A stretch of DNA of 64,000 bases. Origin: Narthecium ossifragum. Its lineage: Eukaryota > Streptophyta > Magnoliopsida > Dioscoreales > Nartheciaceae. A program made the translations under genes and the position numbers. Within the stretch, counting starts at the first letter, position 1; every line of letters starts with the position of its first letter. Under the pieces are notes generated by a model. That model worked only from the letters and a program-made list of their open reading frames with translations, ran no database searches and was not told the DNA's origin. Shown piece after piece: positions 11,411 to 22,082 of the stretch. The stretch is from the NCBI GenBank assembly GCA_963920575.1, contig OY986971.1, positions 21,318,492-21,382,491 on the forward strand. Reading direction: 5' to 3'.

Positions 11411-11462
11411 TGACAATAATGGTTTGAGATGAAAACCACTCCTTGATTATGCAAGTGGTGAT
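11411..11462 (-). mobile_element. Copia 5' LTR, part 1, copy A
   Basis: Matches the low-coordinate part of the 3' LTR at 42063-42284 (TTTGAGATGAAAACCACT and GATTATGCAAGTGGTGAT). The LINE has inserted after CAAGTGGTGAT; the LTR resumes at 24258 with the same 11 bases. Copy B lies at 56069-56120. Confidence 0.88.
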
Positions 11463-11537
11463 TTTTTTATTATTATTAGTTGAGCCAAAAGGCTAGGTAA
11501 CGGTTACAAGGGAAAAATAAAAAAAACTGAACAATGA

Positions 11538-12420
11538 CTAGAAAGGAAAGTCTTGAGGCACCTTAGATTCTTGAGCAAAGACCCAGTGTTTAGACCACCC
11601 ACGGGCTCTCTCAAGCCCAGCTAGCATATCCGATTGCCCCACAAGGTCTTGATGCACGGATCTAAAGATGGATACAACAAAACGAGCTGAAAGTGCACAA
11701 ATCTCGCTCAAAAAACCACAAAGCTGAGTAGGCCAGGAGAACCGACCATTTAAGCATCTAACCAAAAATGAAGCATCAGACTCCACTAGTATCCTAGAAC
11801 ACCTTTGTACACATGCAAGCTAAAGAGCCCTGCGGATGGAAAAAAGTTCTGCTTCTTCAATGGAATTCACCACCACTGGTTCAGATGCCGCCACCCAAAT
11901 AGTCCCATCCTTTCGCTTAAGCACCACTCACACCCCAGCATGCTGATTGGAAGCAAGAAAGGAAGTATCGGATTGAGCAAGACATACATGATTATCAATT
12001 AAAGAAGCATCAGCCCGCACCAAAAATGGATTTTGGCTTCCTGTGCAGGTCGAGAATTCAATAGCCAAGCGTTTCACCCTTAAAAAAAGAACCGTTGCAT
12101 CAACCCTCACTCCATCAAAAATGGCAGCATTTCTAGCTTTCCAAATAGCCCACAGGGCAAAACCAACAATAGTTTTGAGGCATCTAACATCATCCACAGA
12201 AGAAGAGCGCATCAACAAGGTCAAAAGATCGTCAAAGAAGAACTGAGAAAGAACAGGAAATAAAAAAAACCAAACCTAGCGAGCAACAGGGCAATCAAAA
12301 AATAAGTGAAAGATGGACTCTGGAAGAAGCTTGCACAGAGGGCAAACATCTTCAGCTATGGAACCAAACTGCCAATGCACATTGATATGACTTGAAAAGT
12401 GTCGTTCCTTAACAAGTCTA
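11538..12420 (-). pseudogene. LINE ORF2 C-terminus: zinc finger (zf-RVT) and RNase H, copy A
   Basis: Minus-strand order is R-H-F-S-S-H, then the zf-RVT pattern EDVCPLCKLLPESIFHLFFD-CPVAR. A spacer of about 45 residues follows, then ALWAIWKARNAAIFDG, then the RNase H region RADASL to HAGV, then VVLKRKDGTIWVA, EEAELFSIRRAL and ESDASFLV. Stops: TAG after CPVAR (normally Trp or Val context), and TGA between HAGV and VV in both copies. Copy A has an additional TAG at 11820-11822 (plus-strand CTA) where copy B has CAG (Gln), so this nonsense change arose after the duplication or was repaired in B. The catalytic D (ADAS) and E (AELF) of RNase H are recognisable. Non-functional. Confidence 0.88.
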
Positions 12421-13460
12421 CTCAAAATTATAATTTTATAATCAAACTACTAACTAACTACTTTAGGGGTAGTGAGTAGTGAGTCCGAGTCGAATCCACA
12501 GGGAATGCATAGGAAAATAATTAAACTACTAAACTCAATCGAAGTATTCCTACCAATAAGTTGATAAAAGATCCAGGATTGAAATTAAACTAAGTTTATA
12601 CTAAATGATTAATAAATACGAGAAAAGGTACCAGGGAATTCTTAATCAATAACCAGGATTCTATCAGGTCTTCCTAAGATCAGGGCATGTAATCACGATG
12701 ACTGGCTTTCTAATAGTTGATAAGTGAATGGCTAGTTCTCCTTATCACTCAACAAGTTCTGGTTAGGATTCCTTGTTGGCAAGAACAATTACCTAAAGAA
12801 TCAGTGACCGAATAATTAGTTATGTTCACTACTAATGAACCCTCTTATTAGGATGAATTCATCGTAAGTAATAGTACGGATATGGATTTACGTGTGAGAT
12901 CGAGATGGGTTAGCATCTCGATAGCCAAATCTACAAAAGTAAGATGCATGAAGGATTAGGGATAGAACGTAGTGGGACTAGCACTACTATAGTGGGACTA
13001 GCACTATACAATCCCTAATCACGAAGAAGATTTCATCTGAGATACCATGGGACTAGTATGGTCCTCTTATTTAGATGAATCTAATCCAAGCCCTAGCGTA
13101 CACAAGCTCCGGAATCAAGTGCAAACAAGAACAATCCATACATCCAGCAAAAAATCGACACTAAGGCTATAAAAGAAATAGAAATCAATCCATACAAGCC
13201 AATCAATAATGTATACAAGCCCTAGATCTAAGAAATCCCTAATAGAAACCCTAGTTACATCATAAGAATCCCATGGTAAAAAGTTTAGCTACTCATCTTT
13301 AGGAAAGAGATCCGTCGATGAAGGTTGTCACCACGCCACGCTCCACCCATGGATCTTCCCCCAAAGATCTAACCTAACTTATGTAAAAGAAGGAAGAAAA
13401 AGAACCAAGAAGGCTCAGCCAAAAGGCCAAGGAAGAGCCCCCAAAAAACCCTAAAAGATG

Positions 13461-13470
13461 CCTATTTATA
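13461..13470 (-). promoter_or_regulatory. Putative LTR TATA box, Tat-like LTR, copy A
   Basis: The minus strand reads TATAAATAGG, about 70 bp downstream of the GATCGATC cluster. Copy B lies at 58119-58128. Confidence 0.5.
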
Positions 13471-13530
13471 GCCTTAAGTGTCTCCATCCTTGGATTAGAT
13501 CTAAACCGCTGATTTTCTTTACTGGGAAGG

Positions 13531-13772
13531 TAGGATCGATCCCTCCAGGGGTATAGGATCGATCCTTTACATTAAAATCTTCAATTTCTGACTACGCCTG
13601 AGTCGAATTGATACTACCAGGGGTGTCGGATCGATCCTATTAGGGGTGTCGGATCGGTCCTACTCAGTAGGATCAATAGTAGGATCGATCCTACTGTGAA
13701 CAGCTGAAAAGTATGCATTCTGTCAGGTTCCTGCATAAACGGATCGATCTTCTATGGGTGTAGGATCGATCT
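13531..13772. repeat. GGATCGATCC cluster in the Tat-like LTR, copy A
   Basis: About six intact GATCGATC cores and several one-base-off versions (GATCGGTC, AATTGATA, GATCAATA), often as TAGGATCGATCCT. The two copies differ here at T13609/C58267 and G13746/A58404; each change breaks or keeps a TCGA core, consistent with CpG decay. Copy B lies at 58189-58430. Confidence 0.88.
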
Positions 13773-14148
13773 GACTTTCCAGAGTATCCACTGTTTTGCC
13801 ATCTAGACTGCACCATCGGTACTAAAATTGCCATAACTTCCTCTAGAAAACTCGAAATCACGAACCGTAAAATTCTCCCGAAACTAGACTTCAAGAGCTT
13901 TCCAACTATATATGGAATATCATCTGGTTCTTCCTAAGAAGGTACAGTGTAATCTTAAAAGATGGCCCACCTTTGCTCCTTTAACTTCGCAGGTTCTTTA
14001 TTTGTTCGTTTTAGCACCAAACATGATCTAATCTTCATTGAAAGCTCTTATACCTGAAATACATCATAGACTATCAAAATAATATTGCTCGAAGACTAAC
14101 AAGACCTCGTTAAAAGGGTGATTTGTGCACTTTTCAAGTCTTATCACA

Positions 14149-14818
14149 CCCCCCAACTTGATCTTTGCTAGTCCTCGAGCAAAGCAAACAAAATTAAAAC
14201 TAAAGCAGTAAATCTAGCTAGCCATTTTCCTAGGTCTCACGATTACACTTAGCATGTGTAACAAGCCTTTAAACCCCCGGGTGGCCCCAGTGGAAGAGTT
14301 ATAGTCTCCTGAGGGTTTCCAGCGATGATACCCACAAACATCTATACATCCCCTTTAACATGTCATCAGAACTCCATTATAATACTCATTAATTCCAATG
14401 CATCAACCAGAAATAATATCCATGTATATATTCTTTAATTCATATTCACATAAAAGTAGAGCAAATCAAAACATGTCATAGCACAGTTCAAATACTTCAA
14501 TATATTTAATCATGATTTAGAAATAACTTTGACTCTTCAGTGTGTGAATAATGTTCCACATGCATCGGAATATCTATTATATCCAAACATTCAACCATTT
14601 AAGATTACAATCGTAAGTAAGCACATATTTTCCACTATCACATAACAATAACTGTTTCTTTTTTTTTCTTTTGTTTTTCAGAAGGAAAATCACCCATTTT
14701 ACACGAACAACATGCTGATCAGGCACATTACCCAGTTACTAAGATGAAATCCTATTTTTTTTTTTCATTGATAAGGACTTTCAACCGTTTTACGCGAACC
14801 CCATGCTGATCAAGCACC
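14149..14818 (-). mobile_element. Polypurine tract and 3' interior of the Tat-like element, copy A
   Basis: Begins with the polypurine tract (plus CACCCCCCAACTT). The rest is AT-rich non-coding DNA typical of the long region between pol and 3' LTR in Tat/Athila-type elements. No open frame of note. It continues at 17252 after the solo LTR. Copy B lies at 58807-59476. Confidence 0.65.
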
Positions 14819-14823
14819 CTGCC

Positions 14824-17246
14824 TGTCGCGCCCCGACCCGCGAAAGCCCAACCGGGCCAGGCGACGCGAACCGAAACCTAACAAACCGCGGAAAACAAAG
14901 CTGGCGAGGGTTCTCTCTAATCTATTGGTCTCCCTAACAGTTCACCAAAAGCATCCCCCAATTAAAAGATACAATAATTTAACAACATCGAACCACAGAT
15001 TTACGAACTCAAAAGGTTTAATATACATATCCTCGGAGAGGGGGGGGGGAGTTCAAATACAACATTACTCCCGTAGGAGACTATCTAACATGGGATAAAA
15101 AAACTGTAAAGGATCACCACCTCTCAGACTCCACCTGGCGCCACCGCACCGCCAACCAACTGCCCGGTAGGGGCCAAGGAAGAAGAACTGACGCCTGCAC
15201 CTGCAAAACGCAGCCCGGGTAGGAGTGAGCACTAAGCTCAGTATGGATCTACACTACGACACACAGAAGGAAGAGGGAAACGCAACAGTATCGCCCTCAA
15301 GTAGAACCTGGGTGTATACAAGGGTGCCAAAACCCCACCGTGTGTCCCTGAGGCCCCGATCATGATCTTCCAGCCGGACTGGTCACATGTCGGGTCACAC
15401 TCAGTAGCAGGAAACAACACTGCTGACTCTCAACAGGACACAGAATACTATTTGGTGGGAAAAGACACCACTGAGTTGGTAACTCTTCTACTCAAGAGTT
15501 TAAGAACGCCGGACACCGGCTACACCTCAGATCCGACTCGAGGCCGACACAACCTCTACAATCATCAAGTAACAAGTGCACCAGTCATCTAAGCCTATGA
15601 TCAAGTTTGACTGGACACTACAATTCAAACCGGGTCCAAACTACCCAACCCCGGTCCTAGGGCTAAGTCCGAGCTTCCAGCCTCAGGACGGCGACCCAAA
15701 GATCACCCACGCCCAAACCAATGCAACTAATGCACAAATCAACAATGCATGCTATGACATACACAAATAAGAAGCAAAGCATACAACAGTATGTCGAGCA
15801 TCATATAAGTCTATCGGATCGCTGCAGCGGTACTACCGACCGCTGCCAGCCGATCCGCAGCGGGTCCCGGCATTGCGACGGTACCGCGACCGTCAACCGC
15901 GGACTCCTGCAACGGGAAGCAACCCCGAAAATCGCTGATGAACAGTAACCAATATAATATTATATCCCGAGATATAATATTATAATCAAAACACTCAAAG
16001 CCTCTACTTAGGGGCTAATTGATCCCGTCGATCCGACATCCAAACGACGTCGGATTTAAGATCCAACTTATTCACCAGTATGTGTATATACCATGATCTA
16101 CATATCCAAAAATCATAATCATCGAACGGTTGGATTAACGAGAAAACACTAATCCAAATCGTTAAAAAAACTAACTTACCCATTAATTGCTGCAACGGAG
16201 CCCTCCAGCAAACAATTCATAACAATTCGTAAAAAAATTGGAAAAATATGAAATCAGTGGGGTTGGAGAGTAAACTCAAAGATCTACAACTCTTATATTC
16301 GTCACAACCCAAGATCACGTACACACCGGCCGAAAAACTCGCCGAAAGCCGGCTGTTCTTCAAGAACAGCAGAAAACCAGAAATCCGAGATTAATCATGC
16401 ATAAAACCTACTCAAATCTCAACCAAATAACATGAAACTTATATCAGTAATTCTAATAGGCATAAGGAATCCAACAAAACAAGGATCAACAAGATCCAAC
16501 GGCTAGATCTAGAGAAAACCCGAAATAAACATCAGTAGGTATAACCCTACCTAGCTGTGCTTTCCTCGGTTGATTCCCCGCGAGTTGATCACTAACAAGC
16601 TTCCAAACTACTTCAGGGATCTTCCTCTCGTTGTCACGGATCCATCGAGCCTTAGAATGCCAAAAAAGATGGTCGGAGGAGGGAGAACGGAGGTGAGGAA
16701 GATGGCTGCCAGAAACAGGGGAAAAACAGGGCTCTCAGGAGAAGAAAGAAGGAGGAAGAAGGAGGAGAAGGAAGAAGAGAAGGGGAAGAAAAGGAGGGAA
16801 AAGGGGAAGGGAAAGCCGGGGGAAGGGGGAAAAAGTGAGGGGAGGGGAGGGAAAGTCCTTCCCCTCTGACATAAGAGAGCGACGGCCAACGGCGGCCGTC
16901 CTCGCGAAGCAGAAAAGCCACCGACGCGAGTCCGATCGGTCGCTCCAAGGAGCGATTGATCGTTCTCGCCCCGGTTCAAAACCCACCGACTCGCTCACGA
17001 GTCCCACCGATCGCTCCAAAGAGCGATCGATCGCTCAAGGGTCGTCAGCTGCCCAAAGGTAAGCTTTCGCACGCCCGAGCTGGAATCTTCCGATCCCGGG
17101 TCCACGTAGCCATTCTAAACAAACACTAACACATACAAGGCCAGTGTGTGCACACGCGGGTGTGAAACAAACCAATAAGGTGTAATTTACCAAATTGCCC
17201 TTGCGGTCTACAACGAGCCACAGGGGTAGAGGGGAAGGTCCTCACA
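14824..17246 (-). mobile_element. Intact Ty3-type solo LTR (2423 bp), copy A
   Basis: Plus strand TGTCGCGCCCCGACCCGCG to GGTCCTCACA, with TG/CA ends and perfect 5-bp target duplications CTGCC at 14819-14823 and 17247-17251. Removing it rejoins the interior of the Tat-like element. It serves as the reference for the interrupted LTR at 43914-52071 and for 38270-40620. It contains a 9-10 G run near 15040, a GA-rich tract at 16676-16860 and a short cluster of GAGCGATCGATCGCTC-type palindromes at 16929-17040. Open frames in the GA-rich tract are compositional. Confidence 0.95.
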
Positions 17247-17251
17247 CTGCC

Positions 17252-18428
17252 CGGTTACTATGTTGAAAGCCTTACACTTGCCACACATTTATTTATTGCG
17301 AACAGAAAATTGCTTGCGATCATGTATATTCTGTGACATGACCGAGAACTGTAGATCTATCCTAGTCTCATGCTCAGAATCTATCTTCAACTCCTAAACA
17401 TGTGAAAGTGCTCAAGTGCAATAAGATCTGTCAAGTTATCCCTAAATCATGGTAAAAGTGTTAAAGTATAGAACTTATATCATGCATAGCTAAATTTACT
17501 AAATCTTATATGATATATAAATTTCTGAATAATTTATAAGACAAATTTCTAAATCAAGCATCTTTATCAATAAGTCTTATAATTTCATTCTTCTGACATA
17601 ATCCAGGGGATGTATAATAGTTGGTTATCATAAAATAAATAAATAAATATGAATTCTTAGAATTCTACCCCCCAACTTAAATGTAATTGTCCCCAATTAC
17701 ATTAAGTTATAAAATAAATAAAAGAATATCGGGTAGAGATAACCTGTAGAGGCTTCGTAAGAAAAAGTAACCTTGGTGAAAAAAATACAAATAGATTTGC
17801 GGATCAAGGTTAGTCATGAAAACCAAGTAATGTTGTGATGTCAACCTGCTGTGCATTCTATAGCATATATGCCCTGTAAAATCAGAGAAGAAATACTCCA
17901 TGATTGCATTTATGGAAAGTGAAGAATAAGCAGAAAAAGAGGAGAAAAATTGGGCAGCATTTCCTCTATTTATTAAATAAGCACAAGGGTTGTACAACCT
18001 TTTCATTACATCTACATTAACAATCACCAATCCACATCCACATTCCCATGCACATACATATTGCTCCACCATCACATTCATATCTACACTGCACACGTAC
18101 ACACGCAGGGCACACCCTCAAAGCCAACATCCAATGTATATATCCACTATCAAGATGTCAAAAAGATACAAAAATGGACCAATGGAGTACAAGAAAAATT
18201 GCCGATCCTCGCAGCACAAACCAAGCAAGTCCCACCCAACCAAAAAAAATACAAAACTGACCACAAGATACAGTCTAGCTCAATAAGATCAAGGCCCCGG
18301 TACAACATGTGCCTCGGTACACGAAACCTAACAGATAAACAATCGAACTAAGCAAGCACAAAGGCGACATGCAAACCGACAAGCTACAAGCACTGGTATC
18401 ATCCCTGGGGTCCTAGCGCCGTAGAGGT
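17252..18428 (-). mobile_element. Further 3' interior of the Tat-like element and unassigned AT-rich DNA, copy A
   Basis: Continues the element interior interrupted by the solo LTR. A second polypurine-like tract (plus ACCCCCCAACTTAAATG) lies near 17668, and an ATAGAGGAAATGCTGCC segment (minus strand) near 17960 recalls Tat-type interiors. A 131-codon minus-strand frame (17707-18102) matches nothing I know. The boundary with the LINE-side sequence is not resolved. Copy B lies at 61910-63086. Confidence 0.5.
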
Positions 18429-18451
18429 GGGGGGGGGGGGGGGGGGGGGGG
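18429..18451 (+). repeat. Poly-G run of 23, copy A
   Basis: Uninterrupted G homopolymer. Copy B has 26 G (63087-63112), the only length difference I found between the copies. Confidence 0.95.
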
Positions 18452-19130
18452 TTAGTATGGAACAATGGCAGTCACTGGTGGAGGAGGGTGGAGAACGCGG
18501 CGGTGGCTTTCCTTTGCCGACGAGGCCCTTGCGGATGATGTTCTTGGCCCGAACCATAGGATCGACGGAGAAGACAATCGGGGCTAGAGAAGCTCGTCGA
18601 AGAAGATAGAACCGGCGGTGGAAACTTGTGATGGGAATGGAGGAAAGGGATGAGGCCGGGTGAGTGGAGAAAAGGGATGGAGGATGGTCTCGGAGTGGGA
18701 CGGAGATGTGCCACCCTAGTCTGGATGGCTAACCAACCGGCAGCAAACGCCGGTGAGCATCGAGCAAGGGAGGACGGCTGGACCGAAAGAAAAACAGAGC
18801 ACGGCTGGAATGGACAGGAAAAATAGAGTAACGACGGTGAAGGAAGGGAAGAAAAGAAGAGACAAGGACGGGAAGGTGGGTGCCGGCCCTGGCCGCCGCG
18901 CGTCATTGGTCAAGACTCATGGCGAAAGCCATGGGTGTCGTCGGTGGCTAAGAAACAGAGGAAGCATGGATAGGAGAGGAGGAAGGGACGGAAGGGAACT
19001 TACTGGACGAGAACGGGAATGATGGCATTGGAGGCCACGCCCGGAGGAGCGTGAAGACGACGCCGGATCTCCACCCTTGAAACGGCAATGGGGCGGATAA
19101 ATACCGGAGATGAAGGCGAATAGGGTTTAC
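18452..19130 (-). other. GC-rich gene-like segment of unknown origin, copy A
   Basis: The minus strand looks like the start of a plant gene: an AAACCCTA telo-box-like motif near 19125, a GC-rich leader, and a GTAAG-type donor near 18998 (CGTCCA-GTAAGTTCC). Further on comes a GC-rich stretch that can be read as SVDPMVRAKNIIRKGLVGKG near 18500-18560. I do not recognise the protein, and no single frame spans the segment. It may be captured or leader sequence within the LINE-side DNA. Copy B lies at 63113-63791. Confidence 0.35.
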
Positions 19131-19397
19131 GAAGGGTGACCCCAAGCAGGTACTTTCACCAGAAAAGCCTGTTTGAGAGACTTAACCCCTTGTTTGTGCA
19201 ATGAGAGCAAAGTTGTTGAGGGGAGAGACTCCCTCCCCACAACTGGGCCCTGAGCAGAAGAACTTGAAGTCGTAGGTGGGTAGCCCGGTCTAAAAAGGCC
19301 TTGAAGAAAAGGCCTTCGAATGGGACGTAGACATGGAGTCACACACTGATTATGTCTACCCAGCAGGCCACTCTAAGGTGGCCTACCAAAACCAGAA
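19131..19397 (-). pseudogene. Probable continuation of LINE ORF1 C-terminal region
   Basis: On the minus strand this continues directly from the ORF1 piece on the other side of the MULE. Its Ser/Pro-rich composition is compatible with the low-complexity linker that follows the ORF1 zinc knuckle in plant L1 elements. The assignment rests mainly on position. Copy B runs 63792-64000 and is cut by the window. Confidence 0.45.
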
Positions 19398-19992
19398 GAG
19401 TCATGATATATAGCCAACCCATTTATTAGTTGGCTGATAGCCAACCTTAGGTGGCTAACCTTGATTTTCGACACGTGGAAATCAATCCCAACTATTGATA
19501 GACCCGTTAAGTTTTGACCCGTTAAGAGGCTCCCCCTTCTCCTTCCCCCTTCTCCTTCTCCCACCGACTCTGCTTCCCCCTTCCCCTTCTCCTTCTCCCG
19601 CTGGCTCCTCCATCGGGTCACGCATTCTCCTTCTCCCGCCGGCTCCTCCACCGATCAAGGGCATCACCCCTTCTCCCGATGACCACTTCACCCATCATCC
19701 CTTCTCCTTCTCCCACCGGCTCTTGGACCGATCTAGGGCATCATCCATTCACAAGCGCCCAAACCTTACATCGATCTCTCCATCGACCTAGGCATCGATG
19801 CCTCGACGGCTCCTCCATCACCCCTGACAACTCCTCCATCGTTCTCGGTGGCGCGTGCGACCAAGCTGCCGGCCAAACCCTCCATCGATCTCGGCGAGCG
19901 GCGGACGGCTTCACCGCGGACACCCTCCACCCAGCGAACCGCTTCAACCCCCATCATTCTCCGGCAAGCAGCTTCCACCGCAGTGCTGTAGT
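19398..19992 (+). repeat. MULE left terminal inverted repeat
   Basis: Pairs with 22083-22641. It is rich in CTTCTCC pyrimidine repeats, then GC-rich; the copies differ by indels in the CCTTCTCC tracts. Confidence 0.88.
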
Positions 19993-20173
19993 GATCTATA
20001 TGCGAATTTAGTTAATTTGGTGAAACTTTTGTGATTCTATAGAAGAAGCAATTGAATAAGGAGCCATTTCAGACGATAGGCACCGAGGTGTTTAGCAAAT
20101 TGGTTAATACTGTTTGTCATATCTTTGAAGTAAATCTGACCAATTACTGATTGCCAAATTTCATGTAATTCAG

Positions 20174-20746
20174 AAACAAAGTACCAATTCTGCTGAGGTT
20201 ATTCCAGGAGGAACAATCCATGCTGCTAGTTTGAAGAAGGCATGCAATGCCAGTCGGAAGAGGATGCTAGGAAGTCAATGTAATTTGATTACCTGTTTCT
20301 TGATTGCAACATATATAAGTTTCTACTTTCCTTTGTATGAGTTTAGTGGTATCTTTCTTGCAGCTCTGGGATCTAACAATGGAAGGCATCAAGTAGCAAG
20401 TAAGGAAAAGGACAAAAACAGAATGTATTGAAATTTCAAGCCAGTGGGTAACGATGTGTGTTATCTATTTATTAGTATATCCAATGATTCTAACTTACTC
20501 TTGAAACAAAAAGTCTTTGCGGAGGAGATCCAATGATTTTAACTCTGAAGCATGTGAGTCACCAGATGATTTCTTTGAGATTGAGGAAGTCAATGTTCCA
20601 ATTCGCTCTCTTGTGAATGACCACAAACAAGAAGACACTTCTCCACTGAGTTCTTCAACTACTGACGAAGTACAGAAGGGCAAGGTTGAGTGTTCCCAGA
20701 ATCAAAGCCAGGAAGGAGATTTTTTGATTGCCCTGCTCATTGGATA
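20174..20746 (+). pseudogene. Exon-like gene fragments captured in the MULE, source gene unknown
   Basis: Three spliced-gene-like blocks. The first begins after a CAG at 20173, contains KKACNASRKRMLGSQ, and runs into GTAATTTG near 20279. The second follows a TTCTTGCAG acceptor near 20362 and ends before GTAACGATG near 20448. The third begins near 20509 and encodes an acidic, Ser-rich piece (ESPDDFFEIEEVNVPIRSLV) ending IALLIG and TAG at 20744-20746. Base composition is that of ordinary AT-moderate plant exons, unlike the GC-rich TIRs. I do not recognise the family. The second block has an in-frame stop soon after its start in the joined frame, so a functional product is unlikely. Confidence 0.5.
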
Positions 20747-22082
20747 GGATCATGACAATTAACTGATTTATTGAGGACTACAAACATAGTTTTGTTATGA
20801 TCACCTGTGGAAAAATTATGATATTTTATTTTTCACAGGAGCATGGTGGTTGTAATTTTTATTCGATAACATGAAGGAGAGATAAGTGAGTTGAAAAAAT
20901 TGTCACCAATGACATGAGAGAGAGGTTGCAAAGAATAGAGTCGGGATGAAAGACTGACATACATTCAACCCTGTTGAAAAATTTCGATTCCTTAAAGATA
21001 TAACATCATACAAATCTATATTCATAAAAGATGAAACAATATCATACAAAATTATATTCATACAAGATGAACGTAGAAAATTGTATTCATTTCTGGCTGT
21101 AACAAATGCAAGTAATACAAAACTGTGACACAATAATACAAACACATGGCTGTTCGGATCACATTCATAGCTTAATAACACAAAATGTGTTGTTCTCGCC
21201 TCTCTTCCAAATTTTCACCAAAAGAGGTACTTTTAAGTAACCATGATCAATAGTTTTGAACAACATCCACAGCTGTTGACCATAAATATTAGTCATACAT
21301 GTGTCCAGTTCATCGAAAACTCTCTAATTATGTCTAGCAATATCGTGAAATTGATGTATCTGTCTGGAAAATGTAATCAGCTGCTACAAAATGCTCCTTC
21401 ACCTTAGCAAGAGCCCTGGACCGATGTGATATTTTATTCTTTTCTTCTTTCGGCATCTCAGCTTACCTGGATCATCACAACCAAGAGTGAGATTGGTGAT
21501 ACAGATTAGTGCAACATTAGCATGTTTTTGGCAATTGTAGTACAGAGTAAACATTTCTCAATGTCTACCACAGCTAAGATGAGCAATGTTGGAAATATGA
21601 CATGCTAATGGAGAAAGTATAGCAAGAACCTAGATACATGCATATCTATAAGCCACATATTCTTAAAAAGAACCTCGATACCATGATAACCTGCATACCT
21701 GGGTCTTTCCAACAAAAGTTAGGGGTTCAACATTGGGTCCAAGGGCAAGAGAGAATAAATGCATGAACTTTTAGACCACGGTAATCACAAGAATGCTTTA
21801 CAAAGGGGACGACCACATAAAAGAACTTACATGTAAGGCCCTACAAGGATAAAATGTTAATCAAGTCAATTTGGTAGGGTCATGGGAGGAAGATAAATTG
21901 GAATCAACGATAAAGATGTTGAAATCGAAGCTAAAAAGAGAATTCTAACATTCAAAAAAAAATTCTAAAATCTGATTAGAATTTTTTTTTCAATAATCAC
22001 CAAAAATCCAACAAAAAGTACCAAACCATATAAAGAAATATAATTTTTTTCCCAAACCTGAGGTGAATGTTGATTGGAGAGC
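20747..22082. other. AT-rich MULE interior, no gene seen
   Basis: AT-rich sequence with intron- or UTR-like composition. The only sizeable frame (20903-21181, minus) is low-information and unlike any family I know. Confidence 0.5.

Larger units (their letters stand above)
12423..14148 (-). mobile_element. 3' LTR of a Ty3-type (Tat/Athila-like) element, copy A
   Basis: The minus strand starts TGATAAGACTTGAAAAGTGC, directly preceded by a polypurine tract AAGTTGGGGGG (plus 14149-14160). It ends TTATAATTTTG at 12423. It aligns strongly with the solo LTR at 36395-37969: shared CTGACTACGCC, GTATGCRTTCTGTCAGG, TACTAAAATTGCC and AGACTTCAAGAGCTTTCCAA. It is inserted in the LINE just 5' (on the minus strand) of the zf-RVT region. 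It holds a GATCGATC cluster (13531-13772) upstream of a TATA box at 13461-13470. The end near 14148 is uncertain by two bases. Confidence 0.82.
1..19339. repeat. Large direct duplication, copy A
   Basis: The whole stretch reappears at 44659-64000 in the same orientation. The offset is 44,658 bp up to the poly-G run and 44,661 bp after it. Differences I could spot (position A/position B): T597/C45255, G4680/A49338, T5267/C49925, A11822/G56480, T13609/C58267, G13746/A58404, A16667/G61325, C18625/G63286 and T18626/G63287, plus roughly fifteen more, mostly C/T or G/A. That is on the order of 0.1 percent. The left edge is cut by the window, so the true repeat is longer. It contains the nested elements listed separately. 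Confidence 0.97.

Noticed and set aside
12384..12402. TGATATGACTTGAAAAGTG as the end of the Tat-like LTR, because it resembles the LTR start inverted
   Set aside because: The sequence is in frame within the LINE zinc-finger region on the minus strand (S-S-H-I-N-V), so the LTR boundary must be at 12423.
16570..17062. Open frames rich in Lys/Glu/Arg or Pro/Phe/Ser as genes
   Set aside because: They fall in a GA-rich tract of a solo LTR and reflect composition.
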